NCBI RefSeq assembly: GCF_001995215.1
Contig: NZ_MUXN01000016.1
Location: 190,171 to 254,170, forward strand
Reading direction: 5' to 3'
Length of the DNA stretch: 64,000 nucleotides
Source of the DNA: Amycolatopsis azurea DSM 43854
GTDB lineage: Bacteria > Actinomycetota > Actinomycetes > Mycobacteriales > Pseudonocardiaceae
The translations under genes and the position numbers were made by a program. This document shows positions 53,210 through 61,285 of this stretch, piece by piece (the stretch's first letter is position 1; the number at the start of each line of letters is the position of its first letter). A model generated the notes under the pieces. The model saw only the letters and a list, made by a program, of their open reading frames with translations. It did not search any database and was not told where the DNA came from.

Positions 53210-54478
53210 ATGTCCAAACCCGATCGAGACGACTACACCGAAGAGGACATCCACGACTCGTGGGTCGGTCAGGCTCCGGTGCTGAATTCCACCGTCACCC
53301 TGGCCGAATACGATCCGGAGTGGCCCCGGCTGTTCGAACGGGAAGCCAAGCGCATCAGGGGAATCCTGGGAGAACGCGCGCTGGTCCTGGAGCACGTCGG
53401 CTCCACATCGGTCCCGGGACTCTGCGCGAAACCGATCATCGACATCATGCTGATCGTCGCGGATTCGAACGACGAGGACACGTATCTGCCGCGGTTGGCG
53501 GCCGAGGGCTACACGCTCGTCATCCGCGAGCCGGAATGGGAGAAGCACCGCTGCTTCAAAGGTCCGGACACGAACATCAACCTGCACGTCTATTCGCCGG
53601 ACAACGGCCAGGCCGAGCGTTATCGCCTCTTTCGCGAACGGTTGATCGCGCACGAGGACGAGCTGAAGCTGTACGAGGCCAAGAAACGCGAACTGGCGTC
53701 GCGCACCTGGAAGTACATCCAGCAGTACGCCGACGCCAAGACCGAGGTGATCGACGAGATCATCGAACGGGCGCGCGCCGCCCAGTACGACGGGTTCGCC
53801 CGGCTCTACGCGGCGCACGCCGAGACCAGCAGCACCAACGCCCACTACGACCGCCCCGCCATCGTCGAACTGGCCGGGGACGTGGCGGGCAAGCGGGTGC
53901 TGGACGTCGGCTGCGCGGCGGGACACCTGAGCGCGCTGCTCGCCGAGAGGGGCGCGGACGTCCTGGGCGTCGACGCCAGCGAGGGCATGGTCGCCGTCGC
54001 CAAGGACAAGTTCGGGGACGTCGCGAAGTTCGAGACGGCCGATGTCAGCAGGCCGCTGACGTTCCTCGAAGACGCGTCGATCGACGTCATCACGGCGTCG
54101 CTGGTACTGCATTACCTGAAGGAGTGGGCGCCGGCGCTGGCGGAGTTCCGGCGGGTGCTGAAGCCGGGCGGGCTGCTGGTGTTCTCGGTGCACCATCCCG
54201 GTGAGGACTGGCGCTGGTTCGGCAAGGAGAACTACTTCCAGCTGGAACTGCTCGACGACGAGTTCCCGCTGGGGGAGTACCGGCAGAAGGTCCAGTTCTA
54301 CCGGCGGCCGCTGAGCTGGACGTTCGGCGCGGTGCGGGACGGCGGGTTCGCCGTCGACAGGCTGGTGGAGCCGATGCCGGAGGAGACGATCGCCGACTCC
54401 GACCCGCGCTGGTACGCGAAACTGCGGACTCAGCCGCAGTTCCTGTACTTCAAGACCGTCCGCGAGTCCCGCGTTTAG
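53210..54478 (+). CDS. GrpB-domain/SAM-dependent methyltransferase fusion
   Basis: The 422-residue protein joins two domains. Residues about 30-190 are a GrpB/UPF0157 nucleotidyltransferase-fold domain (YDPEWPRLFEREAKRI, LVLEHVGSTSVPGLCAKPIIDIML, then HEDELKLYEAKKRELA). Residues about 195-420 are a class I methyltransferase with motif I VLDVGCAAGHLSALLAERG near 228-246, ADVSRPLTF near 277 and LKPGGLLVFSVHHPGED near 321-337. GrpB domains usually occur alone or fused to dephospho-CoA kinase. The substrate is unknown; the fusion suggests both domains act on one molecule. The gene stands alone. Confidence 0.82.
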   Translation: MSKPDRDDYTEEDIHDSWVGQAPVLNSTVTLAEYDPEWPRLFEREAKRIRGILGERALVLEHVGSTSVPGLCAKPIIDIMLIVADSNDEDTYLPRLAAEGYTLVIREPEWEKHRCFKGPDTNINLHVYSPDNGQAERYRLFRERLIAHEDELKLYEAKKRELASRTWKYIQQYADAKTEVIDEIIERARAAQYDGFARLYAAHAETSSTNAHYDRPAIVELAGDVAGKRVLDVGCAAGHLSALLAERGADVLGVDASEGMVAVAKDKFGDVAKFETADVSRPLTFLEDASIDVITASLVLHYLKEWAPALAEFRRVLKPGGLLVFSVHHPGEDWRWFGKENYFQLELLDDEFPLGEYRQKVQFYRRPLSWTFGAVRDGGFAVDRLVEPMPEETIADSDPRWYAKLRTQPQFLYFKTVRESRV

Positions 54479-54522
54479 TCCTCTGAACGCGCTTAATCGC
54501 GGCTCATCCGGTCCTCCGTGAT

Positions 54523-54575
54523 GTCCCCAATGCCTCATTCGAGACGCTCAGCGTCCCGAATGAGGCATTGGGGAC
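54523..54575. repeat. Near-perfect inverted repeat, 25-base arms
   Basis: The arms at 54523-54547 and 54551-54575 have one mismatch and a TCA loop, with the core GACGCTCAGCGTC. It is related to 4768-4820. Confidence 0.87.
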
Positions 54576-54618
54576 GCTGACCCCTTGGCCGGTGGGTTTC
54601 GGGGCACGGCGTGCGTTG

Positions 54619-54671
54619 GTTGCGAAAGCCACTTTCGCAACGCTGAAGGTTGCGAAAGTGGCTTTCGCAAC
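54619..54671. repeat. Perfect 23-base inverted repeat, 7-base centre
   Basis: The arms at 54619-54641 and 54649-54671 flank GCTGAAG. Twenty bases of each arm match the repeat at 11758-11804. It lies between convergent genes, next to 54523-54575. Confidence 0.88.
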
Positions 54672-54723
54672 ATGATCGCCGGGGTATCCGGAGGGCCACG
54701 ACCCCCGCAGCCCATTCAGAGGA

Positions 54724-55407
54724 CTAATCGCGGTCCGGGGCGGCGTCGTCCCGTTTCGAGAGATCCCGGATCAGCGAGACGATCTCCCGGCTGACCGGCC
54801 GCAGCACCCGCAGCCGCGAAAGCCCCACCAGCCGCGCGATCAGCGGCACCGTCCGTTCCACCAGCACGCGGCTGCGTTTCTGGCCGCGAGAGCGATCGTG
54901 GACCCAGAACAGCACGACCCCCATCTGGTACAGCCACAGCAGATCGGGCAGTTCGTCGCGCAGGTCCGGGTCGAGTTTGGCGTCGGAATCGGCGATGACG
55001 TCGCGCATCAGGCCGACGGAAGCCTCCCGCGCGGGCGTCGATTCCTCGCTGAACGGGCTCAGCGGCGATTCCGGGTCGGCGGCGTTGACGAAGAGCTGGG
55101 TGCCGAAGCGGTGGTACGGCTCGGCGACGTCGAGCCAGGTGAGCAGGACCGTCTTGAGCCGCTCGCTGAAGTCCCGCTCACCTTCGATCGCCTGGCGCGC
55201 CATCGTCAGGTGCCCTTTGGCGATCTCATCGTAGAAACCCTGGATCAGCTGGTCTTTCGAGGCGAAGTAGTAGTAGGCGTTCCCGACCGACACGCCGGCC
55301 TCGCCCGCGATGGCCCGCATGGTCGTGCGGTCGTAGCCGTTCTCCGCGAACAGCCGCAACGCGGTCGCCACGATCAGCGACCTGGTTTCCTCACTCTTCG
55401 CCACCAC
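54724..55407 (-). CDS. TetR-family transcriptional regulator
   Basis: The 227-residue protein has the TetR DNA-binding domain in its first 55 residues (SLIVATALRLFAENGYDRTTMRAIAGEAGVSVGNAYYYFASKDQLI) and a long helical ligand domain of the TetR_C type. The start is GTG at 55407 or the next codon, GTG 55404. The upstream membrane-protein gene is on the same strand with a 14-base gap, so both are likely cotranscribed. Twin palindromes before that gene are its probable operators. Confidence 0.88.
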   Translation of the reverse strand: MVAKSEETRSLIVATALRLFAENGYDRTTMRAIAGEAGVSVGNAYYYFASKDQLIQGFYDEIAKGHLTMARQAIEGERDFSERLKTVLLTWLDVAEPYHRFGTQLFVNAADPESPLSPFSEESTPAREASVGLMRDVIADSDAKLDPDLRDELPDLLWLYQMGVVLFWVHDRSRGQKRSRVLVERTVPLIARLVGLSRLRVLRPVSREIVSLIRDLSKRDDAAPDRD

Positions 55408-55421
55408 TGCACGTTATCCGG

Positions 55422-55844
55422 TCAAGGTGCCGGGTGCGGAGCGGGCGCCGGGTAGCCGGGGTAGGGCTGCGGAGCCGGTGCGGGCCGCGGGGTGACGTGG
55501 TTGAGGTGCTTGCGCCGGATGCCGTTGAACACCAGCACGTTCCCGACGTGCATCACGCCGAGCACGAGCGCCACGGTGCCGACCTTGACCGACACCATCT
55601 CGAAGACGTCGCGCGCGTCGAGGACGGTGTCGTTGCTGGTCAGGAACAGGGTCACGAAACCCAGGCTGACCAGGTAGAACCCGACGACGAGCAGCTGGTT
55701 GACCGAATGCGCCAGCGCCTGCTTGTCCTGGAAGACGTCCTCCAGGAACGTCTTGCCGTGCCTGCTCAGGGTGCGGGCGACCAGGACGGTGAGGGGGACG
55801 GTGATGGCCAGATAGAGCGCGTAGGCCACGACTACGGGTTGCAT
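55422..55844 (-). CDS. Four-helix membrane protein under TetR-type control
   Basis: The 140-residue protein has about three to four hydrophobic helices (VVVAYALYLAITVPLTVLVA, LLVVGFYLVSLGFVTLFLT, VGTVALVLGVMHVGNVLVF) and a Pro/Ala-rich cytoplasmic tail (PRPAPAPQPYPGYPAPAP). I cannot assign a function. The ATG at 55844 follows an AAAAAGGAGG site (55849-55858). Two 14-base palindromes stand just upstream, and the TetR gene follows, so expression is probably controlled by that regulator. Confidence 0.75.
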   Translation of the reverse strand: MQPVVVAYALYLAITVPLTVLVARTLSRHGKTFLEDVFQDKQALAHSVNQLLVVGFYLVSLGFVTLFLTSNDTVLDARDVFEMVSVKVGTVALVLGVMHVGNVLVFNGIRRKHLNHVTPRPAPAPQPYPGYPAPAPHPAP

Positions 55845-55857
55845 GGGGACCTCCTTT

Positions 55858-55871
55858 TTGAACGTGTTCAA
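55858..55871. promoter_or_regulatory. TetR-type operator 1
   Basis: TTGAACGTGTTCAA is an almost perfect 14-base palindrome (centre GT) located 14 bases before the membrane-protein ATG, next to the ribosome-binding site. Confidence 0.65.
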
Positions 55872-55891
55872 GAGGAACCGTAGCGCAGATT

Positions 55892-55905
55892 TTGAACGCG
55901 TTCAA
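55892..55905. promoter_or_regulatory. TetR-type operator 2
   Basis: TTGAACGCGTTCAA is a perfect 14-base palindrome, 34 bases from the first copy and differing only at the centre. Spacing near three helical turns would allow two dimers on one face. Confidence 0.65.
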
Positions 55906-55983
55906 GAGATGCTGTTCACCTGAAGCTCACCCCTGCGGCCACGGTCGGTGCGTAAGGTCGCAACGACTCTGGGAGGTAAGACC

Positions 55984-57183
55984 GTGAAACGCTTCGCCGC
56001 CGTGCTCACATCGGGCGCCCTGCTGGCCGGGACGCTGCTGGCCGCCACCCCGGCGGAAGCCACCGTCGGGCAGAACGTCCGCTTCGCGACGTTCAATGCT
56101 TCGCTCAACCGCGGCGCCGCCGGTCAGCTGGTGACCGACCTGTCGCAGCCGGGCAACGCGCAGGCGAACGAGGTCGCCGAGGTGATCCAGCGCAACCGGC
56201 CCGACGTACTGCTGATCAACGAGTTCGACTACGTGCCGGACAACCGCGCCGCGGACCTGTTCCGCGAGAACTATCTGAAGCGCGGCCAGAACGGCGCGGC
56301 GCCGATCGACTACCCGTACGCCTTCACCGCGCCGTCCAACACCGGCGTCGCCACCGGCTTCGACCTCGACCGCGACGGCAAGGTCGGCGGCGGCAACGAC
56401 GCGCACGGTTTCGGCCTCTTCGAGGGCCAGTACGGCATGCTCGTGCTGTCCAAGTACCCGATCGACACCCAGAGCGTGCGGACCTTCCAGAAGTTCCTCT
56501 GGAAGGACATGCCGGGCGCGCTGCTGCCGGACGACCCGGCCACGCCGGCGCCGAACGACTGGTACTCGCCGCAGGCGCTCGACGTGCTGCGCTTGTCGTC
56601 GAAGTCCCACTGGGACGTCCCGGTCCGCGTCGGCCGCTCGACCGTGCACTTCCTGGCCGCGCACCCGACCCCGCCCACCTTCGACGGTCCCGAAGACCGC
56701 AACGGCACCCGCAACAACGACGAGATCCGCTTCTGGGCGGACTACGTGACCCCGGGCAAGGGCCGCTACATCTACGACGACCGAGGCCGCCGCGGCGGGC
56801 TGGGCGCGCACGAGAAGTTCGTCATCGCCGGCGACCACAACTCCGACCCGCTCGACGGCGACAGCGTCCCCGGCGCGATCTCACGCCTGCTGAACGCACC
56901 GCGCGTCATCGAGACCCGCCCGGGCAGCGAAGGCGGCGTACGGGCGGCTCAGGACCAGGCCGGTGCCAACATCGGCCAGAAGGGCGACCCCTACTTCGAC
57001 ACCGGAGACTTCAACGACAACGCGCCGGGGAACCTGCGGATCGACTACGTCCTGCCGTCCAAGGGCCTGTTCCCCTGGCGCGCCGAGGTGTTCTGGCCGC
57101 TGCCCGATTCGCCGCTGGCCCGGCTCAACGACGCCTCGGACCATCACCTGGTGCGGGTCGACGTGTTCGTCCCGCGCTGGTGA
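55984..57183 (+). CDS. Secreted endonuclease/exonuclease/phosphatase-family protein
   Basis: The 399-residue protein has a Sec signal (FAAVLTSGALLAGTLLAATPAEA) and a DNase I-like EEP fold. Active-site landmarks are RFATFNASLNRG near residues 32-43, LLINEFDYVP near 78-87, HFLAAHPTPP near 221-230, VIAGDHNSDP near 280-289 and DASDHHLVRVDVF near 383-395. Substrates could be nucleic acids or phosphoesters outside the cell. The GTG at 55984 has a GGGAGGT site. It is divergent from the TetR-controlled gene. Confidence 0.87.
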   Translation: MKRFAAVLTSGALLAGTLLAATPAEATVGQNVRFATFNASLNRGAAGQLVTDLSQPGNAQANEVAEVIQRNRPDVLLINEFDYVPDNRAADLFRENYLKRGQNGAAPIDYPYAFTAPSNTGVATGFDLDRDGKVGGGNDAHGFGLFEGQYGMLVLSKYPIDTQSVRTFQKFLWKDMPGALLPDDPATPAPNDWYSPQALDVLRLSSKSHWDVPVRVGRSTVHFLAAHPTPPTFDGPEDRNGTRNNDEIRFWADYVTPGKGRYIYDDRGRRGGLGAHEKFVIAGDHNSDPLDGDSVPGAISRLLNAPRVIETRPGSEGGVRAAQDQAGANIGQKGDPYFDTGDFNDNAPGNLRIDYVLPSKGLFPWRAEVFWPLPDSPLARLNDASDHHLVRVDVFVPRW

Positions 57184-57186
57184 CCC

Positions 57187-57816
57187 TCAGCGGGCGCCGA
57201 GCAGCGCGGCGCCCGGGCCGCTGAGCGCGGCCAGGCCGGCGCTCCGGCCGCTCACGGCCAGGAGCAGGTCGACGAGCGGGCCCCGGACCTCTTCGGAGCC
57301 CGCTCCGCCGGACCACTCGGCGTCGGTGGCGATCAGCCGGAGATCCCGGCAGCGCTTCTTGGCACCCCAGAACGGGCTGACGAGAAGGTGCTCCAGCGAG
57401 GCGATCGCCGGCTTCTCCGGCATCGGCCTGGCGATGCCGAGCGGTCGGGCGACGTCCTGGCCGTGGATCAGCACGTCCGCGAGCGGGTCGATCGGTTTCG
57501 CGCCGGGCGAGCGGCGCGGTGATCCGGCGTCCTCGCGGATCTGGGCGACGAGTTCGGCGGGGGAGAACCGGGTGCCGTAGGCGATGGCCTGGTCGACGTT
57601 CATCCGGTCCCAGTTCCCTCTGGCCTTGACGATGCCGACGAGGGTGTCCTTGAGCCGGTTCCTGGTGGTCTGCGCCAGATGGGCGGCCAGCGCGTGAACC
57701 GTCCATTCCGTACACAGGGTCTTCGCCGACCAGTCCTTCTCGTCCAGGCCTTCCAGCAGTTCCGCGAAGCTCAGCCGTGCCGTCTCGGTCCAGGCCAAGA
57801 TCTCGCCGTCGTCCAT
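57187..57816 (-). CDS. Maleylpyruvate isomerase/DinB-like family protein
   Basis: The 209-residue protein has a DinB-like four-helix N-terminal domain of the mycothiol-dependent maleylpyruvate isomerase type. Visible parts are TETARLSFAELLEGLDEKDWSA, TVHALAAHLAQTTRN with the conserved His, and DVLIHGQDVARPLG with a second His. Many members have unknown thiol-transfer roles. The ATG at 57816 follows a GGAGAGGG site. Its stop is three bases from the convergent EEP gene. Confidence 0.78.
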   Translation of the reverse strand: MDDGEILAWTETARLSFAELLEGLDEKDWSAKTLCTEWTVHALAAHLAQTTRNRLKDTLVGIVKARGNWDRMNVDQAIAYGTRFSPAELVAQIREDAGSPRRSPGAKPIDPLADVLIHGQDVARPLGIARPMPEKPAIASLEHLLVSPFWGAKKRCRDLRLIATDAEWSGGAGSEEVRGPLVDLLLAVSGRSAGLAALSGPGAALLGAR

Positions 57817-57907
57817 CCCTCTCCTCTGCTCGAGATACACCTCGCCGCCATGGAACCAGAGTTCCCGCCGTCCGGTTTCTTCGAAAGAGCTGAACTAGCC
57901 TGAGGGG

Positions 57908-58849
57908 ATGAAGATCGCGATTCTCGACGACTACCAGGAAGTGGCGCTCGGTTTCGGGGACTGGGACTCCCTCGGCGCCGAGATCGAGGTGTTCACGAAG
58001 CCGTTCGCGGACCCCGCCGACGTCGTGGCCCGCCTGCGGGACTTCGAGGTCGTGGTCGCGATGCGAGAACGCACCCGCTTCCCCGCCGAGGTGCTCGACC
58101 GGCTGCCCGCGCTCAGGCTGCTGGTGAGCACCGGCCACCGCAACGCCGCGATCGACGTCGCCGCCGCCCGGCGCAACGGCGTGGTCGTCTCCTCCACCGG
58201 GTACATCGCGGCCCCCGCCGCCGAGCACACCTGGGCGCTGATCCTCGCCGCCGCGCGGAACGTGCCGGTGGAGTCGAAGAACATGCGCGAAGGCGGCTGG
58301 CAGACGACGGTCGGCACGATCCTGTCCGGCAAGACCCTCGGGCTGCTGGGCCTCGGCAGGCTCGGCGCCGGCGCGGCCAGGATCGGCCAGGCGTTCGGCA
58401 TGGAGACCATCGCGTGGAGCCAGAACCTGACGCAGGAGAAGGCCGACCCCCACGGCGTGACGGCGGTGTCGAAGGACGAGCTGTTCGCCCGCGCGGACGT
58501 CCTCTCGGTGCACCTGGTGCTCAGCGACCGCAGCCGGGGGCTGGTCGGCGCGGCCGAACTCGCCGCGATGAAGCCGACGGCGATGCTGGTCAACACCTCG
58601 CGCGGCCCGATCGTGGACGAAGCCGCCCTGGTGGACTTCTTGCGCCGCAAGGAGATCGCGGTCGCCGCGCTGGACGTGTACGACGTCGAGCCGTTGCCGT
58701 CCGGACATCCGCTGCGGACGCTGGACAACGTCGTGCTCACCCCGCACATCGGCTACGTGACCCGGGAGGCCTACGAGATCTTCTACCGTGATGCGGTCGA
58801 GGACATCGCGGCCTTCCAGGCGGGTTCGCCGGTCCGCGTCATGGAGTGA
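57908..58849 (+). CDS. D-2-hydroxyacid dehydrogenase
   Basis: The 313-residue NAD-dependent enzyme has the dinucleotide motif LGLLGLGRLGAGAARIG near residues 143-159. The catalytic Arg is in LVNTSRGPIVDE near 235-246, Glu in LDVYDVEPLP near 260-269 and His in LTPHIGYVTREAYE near 281-294. It interconverts a D-2-hydroxyacid and a 2-ketoacid; the substrate is not identifiable. It overlaps the convergent beta-lactamase-like gene by 11 bases. Confidence 0.87.
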   Translation: MKIAILDDYQEVALGFGDWDSLGAEIEVFTKPFADPADVVARLRDFEVVVAMRERTRFPAEVLDRLPALRLLVSTGHRNAAIDVAAARRNGVVVSSTGYIAAPAAEHTWALILAAARNVPVESKNMREGGWQTTVGTILSGKTLGLLGLGRLGAGAARIGQAFGMETIAWSQNLTQEKADPHGVTAVSKDELFARADVLSVHLVLSDRSRGLVGAAELAAMKPTAMLVNTSRGPIVDEAALVDFLRRKEIAVAALDVYDVEPLPSGHPLRTLDNVVLTPHIGYVTREAYEIFYRDAVEDIAAFQAGSPVRVME

Positions 58850-59663
58850 GGCCGCGCAGCTCCGAGAGCACGGCGTCGGTGTAAGGCGGCCACACCTCGG
58901 CCGCCCACGGGCCGAAAGCGCGATCGGTGAGCGCGACACAGGCGGCACCGGCGTCGGGATCGACCCAGAGGAACGTGCCGGACTGCCCGAAGTGGCCGAA
59001 CGTCCGCGGCGAGCTCGACGAGCCTGTCCAATGTGGACTCTTGTGGTCGCGGATCTCGAACCCGAGGCCCCAGTCGTTCGGCTTCTGGTGGCCGAAGCCC
59101 GGCAGGACGCCGGAAAGCCCGGGGAAGACCACGGAAGTCGCCTCGCGCACCGTTTCGGCGGCGATGAGTTTCGGGGCCTGCAATTCGGCGGCGAAAGCGA
59201 CCAGGTCGTCCACAGTGGACTCCGCGCCGGAGGCGGGGGAACCGGTCAGCTTGGTCGACTTCATGCCCAGCGGCTGGAAAAGCGCCTCCGCCTGGTAGTC
59301 GGCGAAGGGGATACCGGAATGTTCGGTGAGCGCGTCGGCGAGCTGCTCGAACCCGGCGTTGGAGTACAGGCGGCGGTTGCCCGGCGCGGCCATCGGCTTG
59401 TGCTCGTTGAAGGCCAGGCCCGAGGTGTGCGCGAGCAGATGCCGGATCGTGGAGCCCTCCGGCCCGGCGGGGGTGTCGAGTTCGACGACGCCCTCTTCGA
59501 TGGCGATCAGCGCGGCGTAGGCGGTGAGCGGTTTGGTCACCGACGCCAGCCGGTACACCTTCGTCGGGTCGCCGTGCGTGCCCAGCACGTCACCGGCGGC
59601 GGTCACCACGGCCGTGGCGGCGTTGTCCACCGGCCACTGTTCGATCTCGCGCACGCTTTCCAT
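58839..59663 (-). CDS. Beta-lactamase-fold serine hydrolase (class C-like)
   Basis: The 274-residue enzyme has a Ser-x-x-Lys motif in RLASVTKPLTAYA near residues 39-51. The Tyr-x-Asn motif is in RRLYSNAGFEQLAD near 97-110 and the third motif HxG is in FGHFGQSGTFLWVD near 226-239. No signal peptide is visible, so it is more likely a cytoplasmic esterase or peptidase than a true beta-lactamase. It is the last gene of its strand before the PTS region. Confidence 0.85.
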   Translation of the reverse strand: MESVREIEQWPVDNAATAVVTAAGDVLGTHGDPTKVYRLASVTKPLTAYAALIAIEEGVVELDTPAGPEGSTIRHLLAHTSGLAFNEHKPMAAPGNRRLYSNAGFEQLADALTEHSGIPFADYQAEALFQPLGMKSTKLTGSPASGAESTVDDLVAFAAELQAPKLIAAETVREATSVVFPGLSGVLPGFGHQKPNDWGLGFEIRDHKSPHWTGSSSSPRTFGHFGQSGTFLWVDPDAGAACVALTDRAFGPWAAEVWPPYTDAVLSELRGLTP

Positions 59664-59722
59664 GCCAACACCCTACGAAGCCCGGGCCGGTCGGGGCGGC
59701 CCGGGCTTCGCAGGGATGGGGA

Positions 59723-59989
59723 TCAGGCGTCGAGGTCCGTCGCCACCAGCTCGGCGATGGCCTCGACGGCCGCCTCGGCGCCTTCACCCTCGGCACTGAT
59801 GATGACCTCGTCGCCGAAACCGGCGGCGAGCGTCATCAGGTTCAGCACGCTGCCGGCCGCGACCGGGTCGCCGCCCGCCTTGGCGATGTTCACCGCGACG
59901 GGCTGCGCCGCGGCCGCCTTGGCGACCGTCGCCGCGGGCCTGGCGTGCAGGCCCACCTTGCTGGCCACGGTGACGCGTTTCTCCGGCAT
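59723..59989 (-). CDS. ptsH: PTS phosphocarrier protein HPr
   Basis: The 88-residue phosphocarrier has the active His15 in SKVGLHARPAATVAK near residues 10-24. The regulatory-serine region is GSVLNLMTLAAG near 46-57. It passes phosphate from enzyme I to the EIIA protein encoded at 62538-62993. Enzyme I is not in this window. A purine-rich AAAGGGAAAG precedes the ATG. The EIIC gene lies 39 bases upstream on the same strand, so cotranscription with dasR-EIIC is possible. Confidence 0.93.
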   Translation of the reverse strand: MPEKRVTVASKVGLHARPAATVAKAAAAQPVAVNIAKAGGDPVAAGSVLNLMTLAAGFGDEVIISAEGEGAEAAVEAIAELVATDLDA

Positions 59990-60028
59990 GTTCTTTCCCT
60001 TTCGTGCCTTTGTTCTTCTGAGCTGAAA

Positions 60029-61285
60029 CTACTTGACGGGCTTCGCCGCGGTGGCTTCGAGATCGGCTTCGATCGCGTCGTCCTCGCGTCCCGGGGTCCG
60101 CAGGTTCCACTTGGTGATCACGAAACGGAAGATCACGTAGTAGACGACCGCGTAGGCCAGGCCGATCGGGATGAGCAGCCAGACGTTGCTGCTCGCCGCC
60201 GGGTGGCTGAAGTTGAGCCCGAAGTCGATCGCACCGGCCGAGAACCCGAAGCCGAGGTGGATGTCGAGCGCGTTCACCAGCGCCAGCGAGGTACCGGTCA
60301 GGACCGCGTGGATCAGGTACAGCGGCCACGCGACGTACATGAACGAGAACTCGATCGGCTCGGTGACACCGGTCAGGAACGAGGTCAGCGCACCGGCGAT
60401 CATCACACCGCCGACGATCTTTTTCTGGCTGGGCTTCGCGCTCTGCCAGATCGCCAGCGCCGCGGCGGGGATGGCGAACATGAAGATCGGGAAGAACCCG
60501 GTCATGAAGGTGCCGCGGGTCGGGTCGCCCTTGAAGAACTGGGTCAGGTCGCCACCGTCGAAGATGAACCACACCGGCACGTTCAGCAGCTGGTGCAGAC
60601 CGACCGGGATCAGGAGCCGGTTGAGGAAGCCGTAGATACCGCCACCGACCACGGGCGCGCCGGTGACCGCTTCACCGGCGGCCTGGATGCCGTCGTTGAC
60701 CCAGTGGAAGACCAGGCCCAGCGGCACCGCGAGGACCAGCAGCACCAGGGCGGTGATGATCGGCACGAACCGGCGGCCGCCGAAGAAGGCCAGGTACGGC
60801 GGCAGCTTGATGCGGTAGAACTTCTGCCACAGCAGCGCGGTGACGAGACCGACGATCACACCGGCCAGCACGCTGTAGGGCCATTTGATCGGGTTGAGCA
60901 TCAGGCCGGCGGGCTTTTCGGGGTCCCAGCCGGGAAGCTCTTCAAACGGTGCGAAGACGCGAAGGACGCTGGTGAAGACGAAGAAGCCGACGACGGCCGC
61001 GAGGCCCGTGGCACCGTCGCTCTTCCGGGCGAACCCGACAGCGATACCCACCGCGAACAGGAGCGGCAGCCAGTTGAACAGCGAGTCGCCCGCCGCGCCG
61101 ATGGCCGCAGCGGCCTTGTCCCAGCCGAGGCCGTCCTTGCCGAGCAGGTCGGGCTGACCGAGCCTGGACAGGAGCGCGGCGGCGGGCAGGGCGGCGATGG
61201 GAAGCATGAGGCTGCGGCCGAAGCGCTGAAGCCCGGCCAGTCCCTTGCCTTTGCCCTTCGCCCCCTCCGCGGTGGTGGAGCTCAT
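60029..61285 (-). CDS. PTS N-acetylglucosamine-type EIIC permease
   Basis: The 418-residue membrane permease has about ten helices and the glucose/GlcNAc-family EIIC signatures. These are FGRSLMLPIAALPAAALLSRLG near residues 20-41, ATGLAAVVGFFVFTSVL near 93-109, RLLIPVGLHQLLNVPVWF near 222-240 and LTGVTEPIEFSFMYVAWPLY near 302-321. It is a stand-alone EIIC; the EIIB and EIIA genes are just across the divergent promoter, as in streptomycete nagE/nagF systems. The ATG overlaps the dasR stop (ATGA) and has a GGAGG site. Confidence 0.92.
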   Translation of the reverse strand: MSSTTAEGAKGKGKGLAGLQRFGRSLMLPIAALPAAALLSRLGQPDLLGKDGLGWDKAAAAIGAAGDSLFNWLPLLFAVGIAVGFARKSDGATGLAAVVGFFVFTSVLRVFAPFEELPGWDPEKPAGLMLNPIKWPYSVLAGVIVGLVTALLWQKFYRIKLPPYLAFFGGRRFVPIITALVLLVLAVPLGLVFHWVNDGIQAAGEAVTGAPVVGGGIYGFLNRLLIPVGLHQLLNVPVWFIFDGGDLTQFFKGDPTRGTFMTGFFPIFMFAIPAAALAIWQSAKPSQKKIVGGVMIAGALTSFLTGVTEPIEFSFMYVAWPLYLIHAVLTGTSLALVNALDIHLGFGFSAGAIDFGLNFSHPAASSNVWLLIPIGLAYAVVYYVIFRFVITKWNLRTPGREDDAIEADLEATAAKPVK

